60,000 bases of DNA from Strigamia acuminata (lineage: Eukaryota > Arthropoda > Chilopoda > Geophilomorpha > Linotaeniidae), in assembly GCA_949358305.1 (NCBI GenBank), contig OX442315.1:9080427-9140426 (forward strand), in the 5' to 3' direction. Positions within the stretch are counted from its first letter, which is position 1. Each line of letters starts with the position of its first letter. Positions 22,101 through 31,387 of this stretch are shown one piece after another. The notes under the pieces were generated by a model. The model had not been told where the DNA came from, did no database searches, and saw only the letters and a list, made by a program, of their open reading frames with translations. The translations under genes and the position numbers were made by a program.

Positions 22101-22652
22101 GTTCTCACTTTTGAGGAGTTGACCACCGTCCTATGCGAAGTGGAGGCCATGATCAATTCACGGCCCATCACTTATGTCTACGCCGACTCAAGTGAGTGTG
22201 AACCCTTGACCCCCTCCCATTTTTTGGTCGGTAAACGCCAAATAACCCTCCCAGATGCTTTTCAAATTGATACAAAACAGTTGACATCACATTCTGCCGA
22301 ACTGCTGAAGAGATGGAAATTAAGGGAAAAGTTGGTAAAACATATTTGGGGGAGGTGGAGAAAAGAGTATTTGACCGAGTTGAGAGTATTTAGAACTGCT
22401 CGAGAACGGAGAGAGTTAAAAAAGGGAGATGTGATTTTGATACAAGACGAGAATCAACCTCGTTCTACCTGGGCAATGGGACAAGTGACAGAAACATTTC
22501 CAGGAAGGGATGGGAAAGTCCGGTCGGGTGAGGTCAGACTAGCTAACGGAAAAAGATTGCGGCGTCCGGTCCAGAGATTGTGCTTACTAGAGACGCACGA
22601 TGATGATGTCGAGAATGATACTGACCCCCCCCCCCCCCAGTGTGAAAACTAG
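19116..22652 (+). CDS. BEL/Pao pol: RT, RNase H, integrase
   Basis: This is the continuation, in the same frame, of the gag-protease frame after an in-frame TGA; there is no obvious ATG near its start. It begins with the end of the protease domain (I-L-V-G-T-D-Y-F-W). The RT carries D-I-V-K-A-F-H-Q-I and F-Y-V-D-D at about 20,080. RNase H has F-C-D-A-S near 20,600 and W-T-D-S-T near 20,810. A Pao-type integrase has a zinc region (H-x…C-F-I-C near 21,620) and acidic residues in G-V-D-F-A-G, Y-S-D-N-A-K and G-F-W-E-R-M. A DUF5641-like C-terminus follows. The ORF ends inside the 3' LTR. All catalytic residues I could check are present, so only the stop and the protease change look damaging. Confidence 0.9.
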   Translation, partial: HGDVSILVGTDYFWKIMSGRVERLGPGLVGLETMFGWTIHGSNNEIEEKEKCMVIQVNLSKIEEKIDLQLQKFWELDAIGILHEANTGKQDEDLQALEEFKRSLKWNGLRYEVRLPWLVSKDELDDNYTIALRRFWNLVRKFKRDPELYEKYREVINNQIDEGIVEDVPSETVQNRCYYLPHSPVIREQRETTKLRVVCDASSHGTRSKSLNDCLFTGPNLLPEIIDMLIHFRAYIYAAVGDIVKAFHQIGIHVDDRDCLRFFWLCDEWDGKGPLKLRILRQTRVLFGATPSPFLLNATIREHLMKFVEQYPETVLQVLLRFYVDDFINSNHDEATLTKTCYEVTEILKKANMELTKWTTNSTQVREKMVSSANDDRKTTKVLGLVWDLMLDVLTLEMGELLEKMKVEQITKRNVIQVVASIFDPLGFASPFSVTGKLIFQSLWRLKIDWDKRLPNEEAKKWEEWKCQIPILEQIKVPRWTGFDSDCSNVEIHIFCDASPLAYGVVIYTRVGKNDNFETLFVLSKSRIVPVKTITLPRLELMGALLSSRLVKKLTELPASRTICWTDSTIVLSWLKRGSSRTIPFVSRRVEEIQSNAPQMEWRHIPGKENPADLLTRGIDAQQLLDDQTWWRGPRWLSESEEHWPQADIDLEYEDDIDEQINIVVEETSSSRDIFDSNKYGSWSKLLRVTAWVRRFINNLKSKIQDGSPLTIRELVKAEHYWIREIQGAHYSNDLNALRTGRERDKTTELGQIDCALDEHELLHVRPRIKWSEVNPGTNGPWVLHDKNHLIGLIVRSAHERVFQGGLSDTLAEIRCRYWFPHSRSVIKGIINNCFICRRVQNRLMRQREAPLPSDRVKKADPFQVVGVDFAGPLYQRSGQKSYIVLFTCAVTRALHLELTTTMNTEDFVLALRRFFSRRGVPSVIYSDNAKTFKKADAELRNLINGVRKEELSGYLAKSGVEWRFIVERAAWWGGFWERMVRSVKTCLKKILGKRVLTFEELTTVLCEVEAMINSRPITYVYADSSECEPLTPSHFLVGKRQITLPDAFQIDTKQLTSHSAELLKRWKLREKLVKHIWGRWRKEYLTELRVFRTARERRELKKGDVILIQDENQPRSTWAMGQVTETFPGRDGKVRSGEVRLANGKRLRRPVQRLCLLETHDDDVENDTDPPPPQCEN
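22627..22638 (+). repeat. Poly(C) run at the expected polypurine-tract position
   Basis: A run of about 14 C (22,625-22,638) lies two bases before the 3' LTR. Retroelements normally have a purine-rich tract here on this strand to prime plus-strand synthesis; here the tract is pyrimidine. Confidence 0.8.
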
Positions 22653-23124
22653 TGTTTTATTAAAATAATTGATTTTGATTTATTATTGATTTTCTGTTAA
22701 ATTGGTGTTGGGAATATTTTGATTTTTTGTTATAATCTGTTTTTAATTGCCTTCTGCGAAATTTTGAAGGAAAAACCCGAGTCTTTGTTGTTTCTAATTT
22801 GCACCAGATGTGGTGAAGTTTTTGTATGATTTTGGGTCTGTGACCTTTTTAACCTTTTGTTCTCATTTTCCGAGAACTAATTATTGTGTATGTTTTTGTT
22901 CTTGTTTCCAAGAACTACTTATTTTTGTATTTAACCTCGTTTTCCAATGAGAATAAACCAGTACAACATTTTCACTTTACCCAAGCAGAGCTGCTCTTGC
23001 TGAGCAGTTAGAATTTATTTTGTATTCACACACTGAAAAAGAACTTAGAAATTTCCGAAACCTGAACCAACTGAATTTACATCAAAAAGAGAACTTTCAA
23101 CATTTATAATTTGGGATTTTCACA
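22641..23124 (+). repeat. 3' LTR of BEL/Pao element (484 bp)
   Basis: Same length as the 5' LTR, with two observed differences. It is followed by the GTCTG target duplication and then array-flank sequence TGCGTTAATTAAGC. Confidence 0.93.
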
Positions 23125-23389
23125 GTCTGTGCGTTAATTAAGCTTAATGTTTGTCCGCATTGGTTCTTACTTACAGGTAAGTAAGAAAGACCACGTAGAA
23201 ACACCTTGAGTCGGCCATTTTACATTACCGACAAAGGACGCGACAACATTGTGCTTGCTACTAGTGGTAACGCATCACGGAGATGTACAATCATCGATTA
23301 TTTCAACCGATGTATAAGAATCAAACAATTCTTAAGCTACGGAAAAACATAAATAAAGAAGTAATTAAATATTAGTTATAATTCGAATG

Positions 23390-23732
23390 TCGGCGGGGTC
23401 AGTCAAAATAGCGCTCAACCATTGCGGGAGGAACCCTCCATCCGCCATGAACAGCCTTACGGCCAAAGGATCGCGTGATCCATGGCTGGGTATTTGTTTG
23501 ACGCGGTAAGTGGCTGCTATCGGTGGTACCAATCACCGGGTATTTATTATTGGAATATTGATTCAATAGAATCACTATTCTTCATAATATTTGCTGGGTT
23601 TATTTTATAAAATAAACTTCAAACCGCACTTTAAACTTAAAGTATTCCTAACTTGTTCGAATTACGCGCTGGATTTGCATCAGCGCCATCTGGTGTAAAC
23701 TTTCGTATTTATACTGTTTTATAACCGTCACA
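23390..23732 (+). repeat. Truncated gypsy-type LTR end
   Basis: The right end (GCGCCATCTGGTG…AACCGTCACA) matches the ends of the element 3 and element 2 LTRs. The next bases, AGTTTAGCAATAAA, match array flank near 13,755. No TGTGACG start is found, so it is a 5'-truncated solo LTR. The left boundary is approximate. Confidence 0.45.
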
Positions 23733-24250
23733 AGTTTAGCAATAAAGAAAGAAAGGAAGAAAGAAAATAACAGCAACGTTGCATGTTTGCTTCACTGCAT
23801 GGTCCAATGTGCTCAAAATGTCCTGTTAATTTCTGACGCTGTTACCACAGCGCTCTCTGTATTTCCATAGGAATAAACCACATTGTAATTTCCAACCTTA
23901 TGCAAATGAGGCCCGTTTCTTCCAACTCCAACACAAACGTTACACTTTGATTGAAAACACATCAGTTATTACTCATTTCTAAATGAATCATTACTTTATA
24001 GAATTAATTGATTGATTTCATCTGTTTTTAAATGCGCATCTTTACTTTATATTATACAATAATAAACAACATTTGATATTTCTCAAGTCTTTGAAGTACA
24101 ATACAACAATAGCAATAAGTTATATAAAAATTTCAGCACCTGAAGAGCAACTGCTGAAAAATTTATGTGATTTTATGTTCTTGTTTCATTGTAGTTAAAA
24201 ATAGTTATCTGAAAAACACATTTGTTTTCCAATCAATTTCCTCGTGACTT

Positions 24251-24323
24251 CTATATATTTAAATACTTGCGACAACTAAATTGAAGCAGTTGCTGATTGA
24301 ATAGCTCATCAGTCTCCCATCAA
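24251..24323 (+). promoter_or_regulatory. Copy B TATA box and leader exon
   Basis: CTATATATTTAAATA at 24,251, then TTGAAGCAGTTGCTGATTGA and donor CAA|GTAAGC at 24,324. It is intact although the gene behind it is broken. Confidence 0.65.
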
Positions 24324-24546
24324 GTAAGCAAATTAACTAGTCATCAATACAAATCATTTTAAATTTTAATTTAAGAAATAATTATTGTATTTTTCTTTGA
24401 TTTCTTTGATAAAAAATCGTAAAAACATCACTACGGATAATTTATATAATAAGACAGGGACTTTTTATAAAAATTGATAATGACCGGTATTTTAAAATAA
24501 TCAATGCACGTTTATTTTTAATTTCAGAAATATAGAATCGTCAAAA

Positions 24547-25730
24547 ATGGACATGCTTGGCCTCTTTCTGATTTTTCTCTCGTGTGTCTTGTCAATTTTT
24601 GCTTGTCCAGTTGATTTAACGCCGTTTGCTAATTTCACATATGAAATAAGAGAGACTGAAGGTCATTGCAACGTAATAGAAGCCATGAAACTTTCAAGTA
24701 ACAATTCTAAAGTAAATAAATAGAAATACACAAATACCTAAAATCAATATAAAAAATTAATTGATTTCCTTCATGTATTCCCACTGGCAAGTATGAAGGT
24801 AGATAGTACGGAGCTTTCGCAGGATACAGCAAAGAACAAACAAATCGAGTAACATGTCTCGTTTGGGACAGTTTCTTCGATGAGATAGGTCAAGTTCACC
24901 ACTTTTTAAGCCTAAAAGAGAATGGGTAACCACAGTGTATAGTATTTTACACATTTATATTATATTTCTTCAATATTATGTTGTTAAGCCTACTCTTAGG
25001 TCTTTTTGTATGTCTTGTAGTGTTGTTTCAACAATCCATTAAGTTCAATCTATGATTTTGTACATTTCGACGGTTCTTGGATTTGATATAAACCAACTTA
25101 TTAAATATCTTGTATTTTTAAATTTATTTTCAGTGATTTTAAGGTTGTAAATGCTCTAGCAACGCCTTTACTTGAAGAGAAGAGGATATACCGATTTTAT
25201 TTTGACGCATCTAACACAAAAAGTTTCTGTAAGTAAAGATCGATTTGGAGTAATTATCTGTGTCATTTATTAAACATTATTAAACACTATTTTAACAGTG
25301 GTAAGCACCTATTTTTACGTCGATGACGAAATAGTAGTTTGGTTTCGAGAGGAATGCTTCTGGAACCATAACATAAAGCACCGTAAATGAATTGACACTG
25401 CATGTGGCAATCACATTGTGAAGTTGATTGTCATGATAAACTGCAGGTTACATTTGAGGATAATTTCTATTTAAAATTGTGTATTTCCTTTACAGAGTTC
25501 GTTGTAGTTGGTTACCGCAATCTTGAGGATGTTAAGAAAAATGAAGCTAAACTAAATCTCATTTTCAAGATGTTGGAAGCTAAGGGTGGTCACCCTGAAA
25601 GAAACTTGATACGCCATGAGAATTGTGATTACTATGCAAAAATGCAAGATCCATTCGAGGAAAAAAAAGCTGCCAACTTGCCAAAGAGAAAGAAATAGAG
25701 AAAGTGAAATGCAAAAAAGAAGAGTTATAA
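24547..25730 (+). pseudogene. Array copy B: lipocalin-like gene, nonsense and frameshift
   Basis: All five coding exons are recognisable: 24528-24711 (ATG 24547), 24792-24925, 25134-25228, 25299-25382 and 25496-25730. Lengths and splice sites are the same as in copies A and C. Two lesions disable it. Codon 60, the Trp of the G-R-W motif, is TAG (24,804-24,806). In the last exon the run GCCAAACTT of other copies is one A short at about 25,675, shifting the tail into a premature stop at 25,696-25,698. Splice sites and promoter remain, so a transcript, and a signal-peptide fragment of 59 residues, could still be made. The signal peptide and Cys pattern before the stop match the family. Confidence 0.88.
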
Positions 25731-25950
25731 TGTACAGTAGTGTCCAGGCAATTTTCAATAGTAAGCACAGTTTGAGCTTAGCACTGGGTTTAAGGAGCTT
25801 TCTGCTATACATTGCATATAATATTTAAATTGTGTAAGGAATGATGTCTATTGCGACATCCAGTGAGCAAAGTGAGATGTATCTTTTTCATAAAATCTCT
25901 AATAAAGTAAAAAAAACTATATATATAAAATAAAATAATATAAAATAAAC

Positions 25951-26254
25951 TACCGTACCGCCCCGTTTAAACGCCCGGGTTCAAAAAAGCGCCGGCCCCG
26001 TTTTAGCGCCGGGCAGTCATCGGCGGTTCACTAAATTAGCGCCGGCCCCGAATAAGCGCCGGGTCCCCCAAAAATCACCGATTTTTTGTAAAAAATTGGT
26101 GATTTTGGCCGAAAAATCGCCATTTTTGGCGCAAAATCGGCAAATTTTTGGTTATGCGCCGGGTTCAATTTAGCACCGGGTCTCAAATAGGCGCCGGGTA
26201 AGCGGCTGGAAAAAACAATTAAACGCCCGGGCGTTTAAACGGGGCGGTACGGTA
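25951..26254. mobile_element. GC-rich foldback MITE (304 bp)
   Basis: Terminal inverted repeat of about 30 bases (TACCGTACCGCCCCGTTTAA… and its complement). Internal repeated GCGCCGGG motifs stand out from AT-rich surroundings. It sits in the 3' flank of copy B, between its poly(A) region and sequence matching copy A's flank. No coding capacity. The superfamily was not assigned. Confidence 0.8.
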
Positions 26255-26487
26255 TATACAGTATATCGCCTTGTTTAGTTTGTCGTGCTCTGACTTTAAT
26301 GAGAATTAAGCTCTTGTTTACTTTGATACTGAACATTTATAAGATTATGGAAATAATCACGAACAGCTTTATGTTTAATATATTTTATTTACATTAAATC
26401 AATTCAGTAACACTGGTCTCTAGTCTGTTACGGCAGAAACAGGGAGTCTGTGTGTTATTTAAGCTTAGTTGTTTGTCAGCATTGGTG

Positions 26488-26930
26488 TCACTGTCCCAGG
26501 GTGTACAAAAAAAATTTTTTTTTCTCTCCTTCATAGCCGTTTGTTGATTTGAGTGTGACCTGCACCACTTTATGTGTCGATGCTTGCATGTCGGTCTCTC
26601 CAAACGGTACGATGTTCAGTTCGTGTTCACCAATTTCTTTCGCTCCCAACTTCTTTGACAGCTGTCCAACCATCAAAGTTTGTTGACTCCCACTGTCGAA
26701 GAAACACTGTACGGCTTTACGCTTTGATTGGGATTCTACATTGACCATCATAACCTGAAAATATTAATTAGCATGATTATGTTTGACCACCGCAGTCACT
26801 TTGGTCTCCTCTTCATCGTCGTCTTCGCACAATGTTGTATGATGTTTTTTCTTGCACGCAACTTGGATTTGCAGTCCGACATTCGCTGCTTTTTGTCTAA
26901 GCACAGAAAGAATCGATGAAAAATGTGTAA
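26488..26930 (-). pseudogene. Decayed BEL/Pao gag-protease fragment
   Basis: On the minus strand one frame (26,751 down to 26,488) carries Q-C-F-F-D-S-G-S-Q and N-I-V-P-F-G, parallel to the protease start of the complete BEL element. An adjacent frame near 26,800-26,880 has K-K-H-H-T-T-L-C-E-D-D, matching the region after its zinc knuckles. The frames are separated by stops and the remaining domains are absent. It is an older, broken relative of the element at 16.8-23.1 kb. It retains the standard D-S-G protease triplet that the younger copy lacks. Confidence 0.75.
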
Positions 26931-27094
26931 TAATTTTTTTAAATCCATGAATACTAGGTACAGTGTACTCCTTGTGTTCACATAGGACGGGCCCCAGAAC
27001 GTTGCCCAATCCAGAGAATGTCCTGTCAGGCAAGCTTGTGTCACCATCGTATGATGTTAATGCTGCAACGTACAATGCATTCTGATTGACATGT

Positions 27095-27666
27095 TGTGAC
27101 TGTGATATAGTCTTACCCGCCATGGTTTGGGGATTTATCATAGCGGGAGGGACGCTTACATCACGTAATAACAAGACAGGGACTCAGATTGTTGGGTTTT
27201 GGCCTTTAATCGTTGTCTAGAGGTTGGGTCACCTATCTTACTGTGTGGCTGTGATGTTAGGCATGCTACACCGCCGTCCGACCCGTCACACACAGAACCT
27301 AAGTCCCATGGGTGACGTGGTCGGTCACATTGGACGAACATTCTGCCGTACTTATCCGTACGACCCATGTAGCCGCTCATGGAGGGCTGGAGGCTGCAGC
27401 AGGCACATCTTCCTGCTACTGAGCCTCACAGTGGTGAATGGTGAGAGGAGCAGAGTCAGCAGTTGTCTCTGCTGTGGTTGGGACCGTGGCAGCTCACCCT
27501 GGCACGTCTTCACCCTCTGCTCTCTCAGCGACGTCTCTCTCTCACCACACCACTCAGCTCCCTATTCCCCTGCTAGGCCAGTCCACTCCTCCAAGAGGAG
27601 GACGGTTTGGGGCCAGCAGGCGGTGTGTGGAGTGACGTAGGCCACTAGGGTGGCCAAACGGTCACA
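27095..27666 (+). mobile_element. Solo LTR (572 bp)
   Basis: Runs from TGTGACTGTGATATAG to AAACGGTCACA, with an ATGT duplication on each side (27,091-27,094 and 27,667-27,670). The paralogous array flank near 51,565 reads GATTGACATGTTCCTCTTGC without it, which is the empty site. Element orientation is unknown. Several open frames inside it are incidental. Its last 130 bases recur at 50,012-50,146. Confidence 0.82.
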
Positions 27667-27949
27667 ATGTTCCTTTTGCAAGGCATAGACAAATGTGTTT
27701 ATTTACGATCAAGTTTTAAAGAAATTATTTATTTATTGATTGATTGATTTTGTATTTTTATTACTTTCCTTTAAAAAATTTCCTCCATATATTTACTTTC
27801 CTCTAATTTTTTCTCGCCTTTGTTTTCCTTTTTTTGTTAATGGGTGTTGCCAGCATTTTGAAAACACACATAGGCGTGCTTTGAAGTTGGGTCTCATCAA
27901 ACCTTTTCTGACAGCATTATTTCCAAACTTCGGAGCACACAGAGTACAC

Positions 27950-28099
27950 TAGCTGCATTCAAAAACTCAAAAACGCCTCTAAAACTCGTTTCGTGTCTGC
28001 ACGTGTGACGTCATTCCCATGTTATTCAATGGGAATGACGTCACATGTACCGACACGAAACGAGTTTTAGAGGCGTTTTTGAGTTTTTGAATGCAGCTA
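27950..28099. mobile_element. 150-bp near-perfect palindromic foldback
   Basis: Arms of about 66 bases (TAGCTGCATTCAAAAACTCA… and its complement) surround a tiny centre near 28,025. It is likely a MITE. It lies upstream of the orphan exon at 28,172. Confidence 0.82.
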
Positions 28100-28171
28100 C
28101 TGTATTATATGAAGAAAAAGTGCAGCTTATGTTTGAGATAATTTCTATTTAAAACTGTGTCTCTGTTACAG

Positions 28172-28290
28172 AGATGGTCGGAGTTGGTTTTCGCCGTCTT
28201 GAGGATTTTAACAAATATAATCAAAAAATTAATAGGATTTACAAGAAATTAGAAGCTAAAGATGAAAAAAAAGCAAAATTCAAGTTAAGG
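28172..28290 (+). pseudogene. Orphan last exon of the array family
   Basis: The preceding ACTGTGTCTCTGTTACAG acceptor and the TTTGAGATAATTTCTATTTAAA block match the end of intron 5 in copies A-D. The frame then reads G-F-R-R-L-E-D-F-N-K, like G-Y-R-N-L-E-D-V-K-K of the family, followed by a divergent helix and K-L-E-A-K. The Cys-containing C-terminus is replaced by LTR sequence from 28,293. Exons 1-5 are not upstream; solo-LTR and palindrome insertions lie there instead. It is a remnant of a diverged copy. Confidence 0.72.
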
Positions 28291-28292
28291 CA

Positions 28293-29141
28293 TGTTGCGA
28301 CTCCGGGTTTTCGACCTGTAAATACTTATCTTTTACCGGTCAATCCGCAATTGAGATGCCGTGGATAGGCCTTATACTCGGTTGGCTGTAAAATAGTGTC
28401 TAGGGGTAATTTTAATGAAATGAAAACTGCCGTTTGAATTAAAATAAAATACAAATAAACTTTATTCGTGGAATTACAATAAATATAATACTGATAATAA
28501 TTATGACTAATAATTTAAGAAGGAAAGAAAATAGAAATAAAATGTAACGAGAACGACAATGTTTTCGTTAAACAAAGGTTTTTCTTTTGGCGCGTAACAA
28601 ACGGAGTTTGTCACGTAAACCAAAATGGCGAGACGAACTTGCCGAGACAAATTTCACCGTTCGTTCGATGGTTTAAACTGTAGACTCTGGAGGAAAGCTC
28701 ACGGTGGTCCACAGTTGTCCACGATGGTTCACGAACAAGCGTGAGTGCTGTGCCAGCAACGATGAGTCTCGGAACAAGTCGGACGAGACTCACAATAACC
28801 GACAGTGAGCGGTTTTCTCGGGCGTTACCCGAGATTCGTGTAAGTGCGGGTAACCGACGATGGCGGTTACACGCAAAGCGCAAATGTGGCTGGTTCCACC
28901 GATAATACAGTGGAAACAGCAAAATAAATCTCAACTCACCACGGGTTTTTGGTCTTTTTCATAGCAGTGATGTTGTGTTCTTGTTGGTGATGTGGTCGAG
29001 AGTGAGTCTGCCGCCAAAATTTGGGGCTTTTATGCACTCTCTGGTCCGGCGCACAAAATATGCGCAGAGTGCTGATTCTGGTGCAATACAGGATGTATTA
29101 CATCATCATCATCACTCTGATGTAATGTTTTTTCGACAATT
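28293..29141 (-). mobile_element. Partial LTR related to element 1 / 54-kb solo LTR
   Basis: Starts TGTTGCGACTCCGGG on + and shares blocks with the reverse complement of 54,300-55,375. Examples are ATACTCGGTTG, TGTCTAGGGGTAATTTTA and GCCAAAATTTGGGGCTTTTATGCACTCTC. Element 3 begins at 29,142, and the missing remainder was not recognised on its far side, so the copy is truncated. Confidence 0.7.
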
Positions 29142-30731
29142 TGTGACGATTACCTTCTGGAGATAGCAATTGCTAAACTAAAGTGTGAACTATCCGTGTG
29201 AAAATGTAAAATATGCAAACCTGATGTTTTCTCAAAACATATAACATTTATTCCGGTTTGAACCTTATATAAATACTATGCCTACAAGTGGCTAAAATGA
29301 CGATAAGTTAAACTATACAGTTATTTGGCAAAAACCCTGAAATAATATCATTTGAAGGCTTCAGTCATGCAATAAGAATTTGTAACGGTCTTATTGCTGT
29401 GACGTAAAAGATGTCATCTATGAATGGCTTTGGCTTCTAAATGGTCCGGGGTTTGGTTCTAAAAGGCGTGTAAATGGTTAGGCTGGGTGGGTTATATCCG
29501 AGAGGTGCGGTTGACTTTTCTGTATCGTCACACACATCGCGTCGCAGATAATTATTGTAATCAATAATTATTGCGAGATGTAACAATGTGAGAATAAATA
29601 TTCATATTAATTCTATGGAATTGATCATGATATTTTATAGTCACAAACTTAACTAAAACTATGAAAATAAGTAAAATATATTAAAATAGCGCCGAGCTAT
29701 TTTTGCCCCGAGTGCAATCAACATCTAAGTTAGACTTAAATGTTCCGTCAAACCAATAACGAATTGAATCGAAATATCTCGCAGGAAAGGTTATCCATCG
29801 CCGGGAAATTACTCCACTCGGTCCTGGCTGGCGGGAGAGTAACCGGGAAATTACTCCGCGTCGATCACTCTGATAATGCGTCTGTGAAATATAAATACTC
29901 CACTCTAGATTCTACATTACCAATGCGTCTGTGAATTTTACTCCACTCTAGATTCTGCACTCTACAACGGAATGTTGGCATGAAGCTGGAGGGAGTGCGT
30001 CTGTGGGTTGTACCCCACTCTAGATACTACACTTAAATGTGTCTGTGAATCTCTCCACTCTAGTTACTACATTTCTACAACGGAATGTTGGCATGAAGAG
30101 GCGGGAAGTGTGTCTGTGAGTCTTCTACCCACTCTAGATACTTACACTAAATACAAAGTATTTCTACAACGGATTGTCGGAACGCAGAGAAGTATAATAT
30201 GTGCTCAAGTAATATCAGTATCAAACAAAAACAGAACAAGAGCGAGCTATATCCGTTTTGCAGGGGGATATATACTCGGTGAGGAGAATAGCTGTTCAGT
30301 GATCCAATGGGATCACTGGGCAGTCAAATCCATCCAATCCCAGATCATAGGAAGTGGATACTCAGGACATAGTCTTCTACTAGGTCCACTACAGGAACTG
30401 GATACGCAGGACACATTTTGGATTAAGTCCCTTTGACTATAATCCAAAAGGAGTCCAACTCACAGTGGGTGATGGGGGGTGACTTCACCAGGTGTAGAGT
30501 TTGCACATAATTCAATAGAATTATGTGACAAATAAATCAACTAATATTTAAACATCCAAAAGTATTTAAAAGTGTCTAAAGTCGCAGTGGAATAAAATAT
30601 AAATAGTAATTTATATTTTATTCACTCAAAAATTGTCGAAATTTGAAATTACCGCTAAAACGTACCAGCGCCATCTATCGGTGAAATGTTCGTCCTATAT
30701 TAACAAAGTGTTTGACAGTGTAACCGTCACA
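29142..30731 (-). repeat. 3' LTR of element 3 (1,590 bp)
   Basis: Starts TGTGACGATTACC and ends AACCGTCACA on +, with 7-base inverted ends. It contains a cluster of imperfect direct repeats at about 29,876-30,150, with CCACTCTAGAT recurring and each preceded by TGTCTGTGA-like sequence. Open frames of 64 and 142 codons inside it recur in the other LTR and have no known similarity. Confidence 0.95.
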
Positions 30732-30742
30732 AGTCCCCCTTA
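30732..30742 (-). other. Polypurine tract of element 3
   Basis: Just inside the 3' LTR the minus strand reads TTAAGGGGGACT, a purine run that would prime plus-strand DNA synthesis. It confirms the minus orientation of the element. Confidence 0.7.
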
Positions 30743-31387
30743 AATATATGTTAATACCTGTATTAACATACTATTTATTCCGAATATCTTGAGGATCAAG
30801 ACCACACTGTCATCTAGGGGACTCGAGCTGTAATCCTTGGTAAGCAAAAACCTTTATTTTATATCTTAATAGTATAAATAAAGAGTATTTCTTAATCAAA
30901 TGCTTCAAAAAATATTTATTAAGGTTATAAAACTTTCAATTATTAATAATAACTCCAATCTCTCTTTACAGGTGGACTTACAACTGTATCAAGAAAAACG
31001 ATAACTTAAACTAACATCAAAACTCTTGTATCAAACAAATGATTAATAAAATTTAACAATTATTTTCACAAAACTTAACTTCTCACTGGAAATGTAATGA
31101 TTTGCAAAATAACACTTTACACGTTAAAATTCAAGTATTAAAATTAGTATTCATATAAACAAACTCACATTGACTCGTAATCAAATTTTAACAGAATTGT
31201 TAGTTTAAATATTAAAGATCTTTGAATTATTCACAAAAAACGGCATAAAATACACCTGAACCTGACTAAATCTTTGTTTCAACTCGGGTCAAGAAATGGA
31301 GATGGAGAAAATGGACTCGTTACTTCTGGTCTTGCCTAAAAGGAAAGATATCGGGAAAGTAACGGATCCCGACATCGTTGACGCTTT

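Larger units (their letters stand above)
16758..23124 (+). mobile_element. BEL/Pao LTR retrotransposon (complete, 6,367 bp)
   Basis: Two 484-bp LTRs flank one long gag-pro-pol frame. The target duplication is GTCTG (16,753-16,757 and 23,125-23,129), the 5-bp length typical of this superfamily. Protease, RT, RNase H and integrase are in BEL order, with Pao-type motifs. The two LTRs differ at only two places that I could find (T/C near 16,872 and 22,754; C/T near 17,065 and 22,948), so insertion is recent. The array paralogue near 26,440 shows the uninterrupted target site. One in-frame TGA (19,113) and an altered protease motif question activity. Confidence 0.94.

Noticed and set aside
27224-27640. 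138-codon open frame
   Set aside because: Lies within the 572-bp solo LTR, overlapped by another open frame; no start context or similarity.
29740-30436. Open frames of 64 and 142 codons repeated at 41,464-42,160
   Set aside because: They lie inside the two identical LTRs, have tandem-repeat composition and no recognisable domain; the repetition comes from LTR identity, not a gene family.
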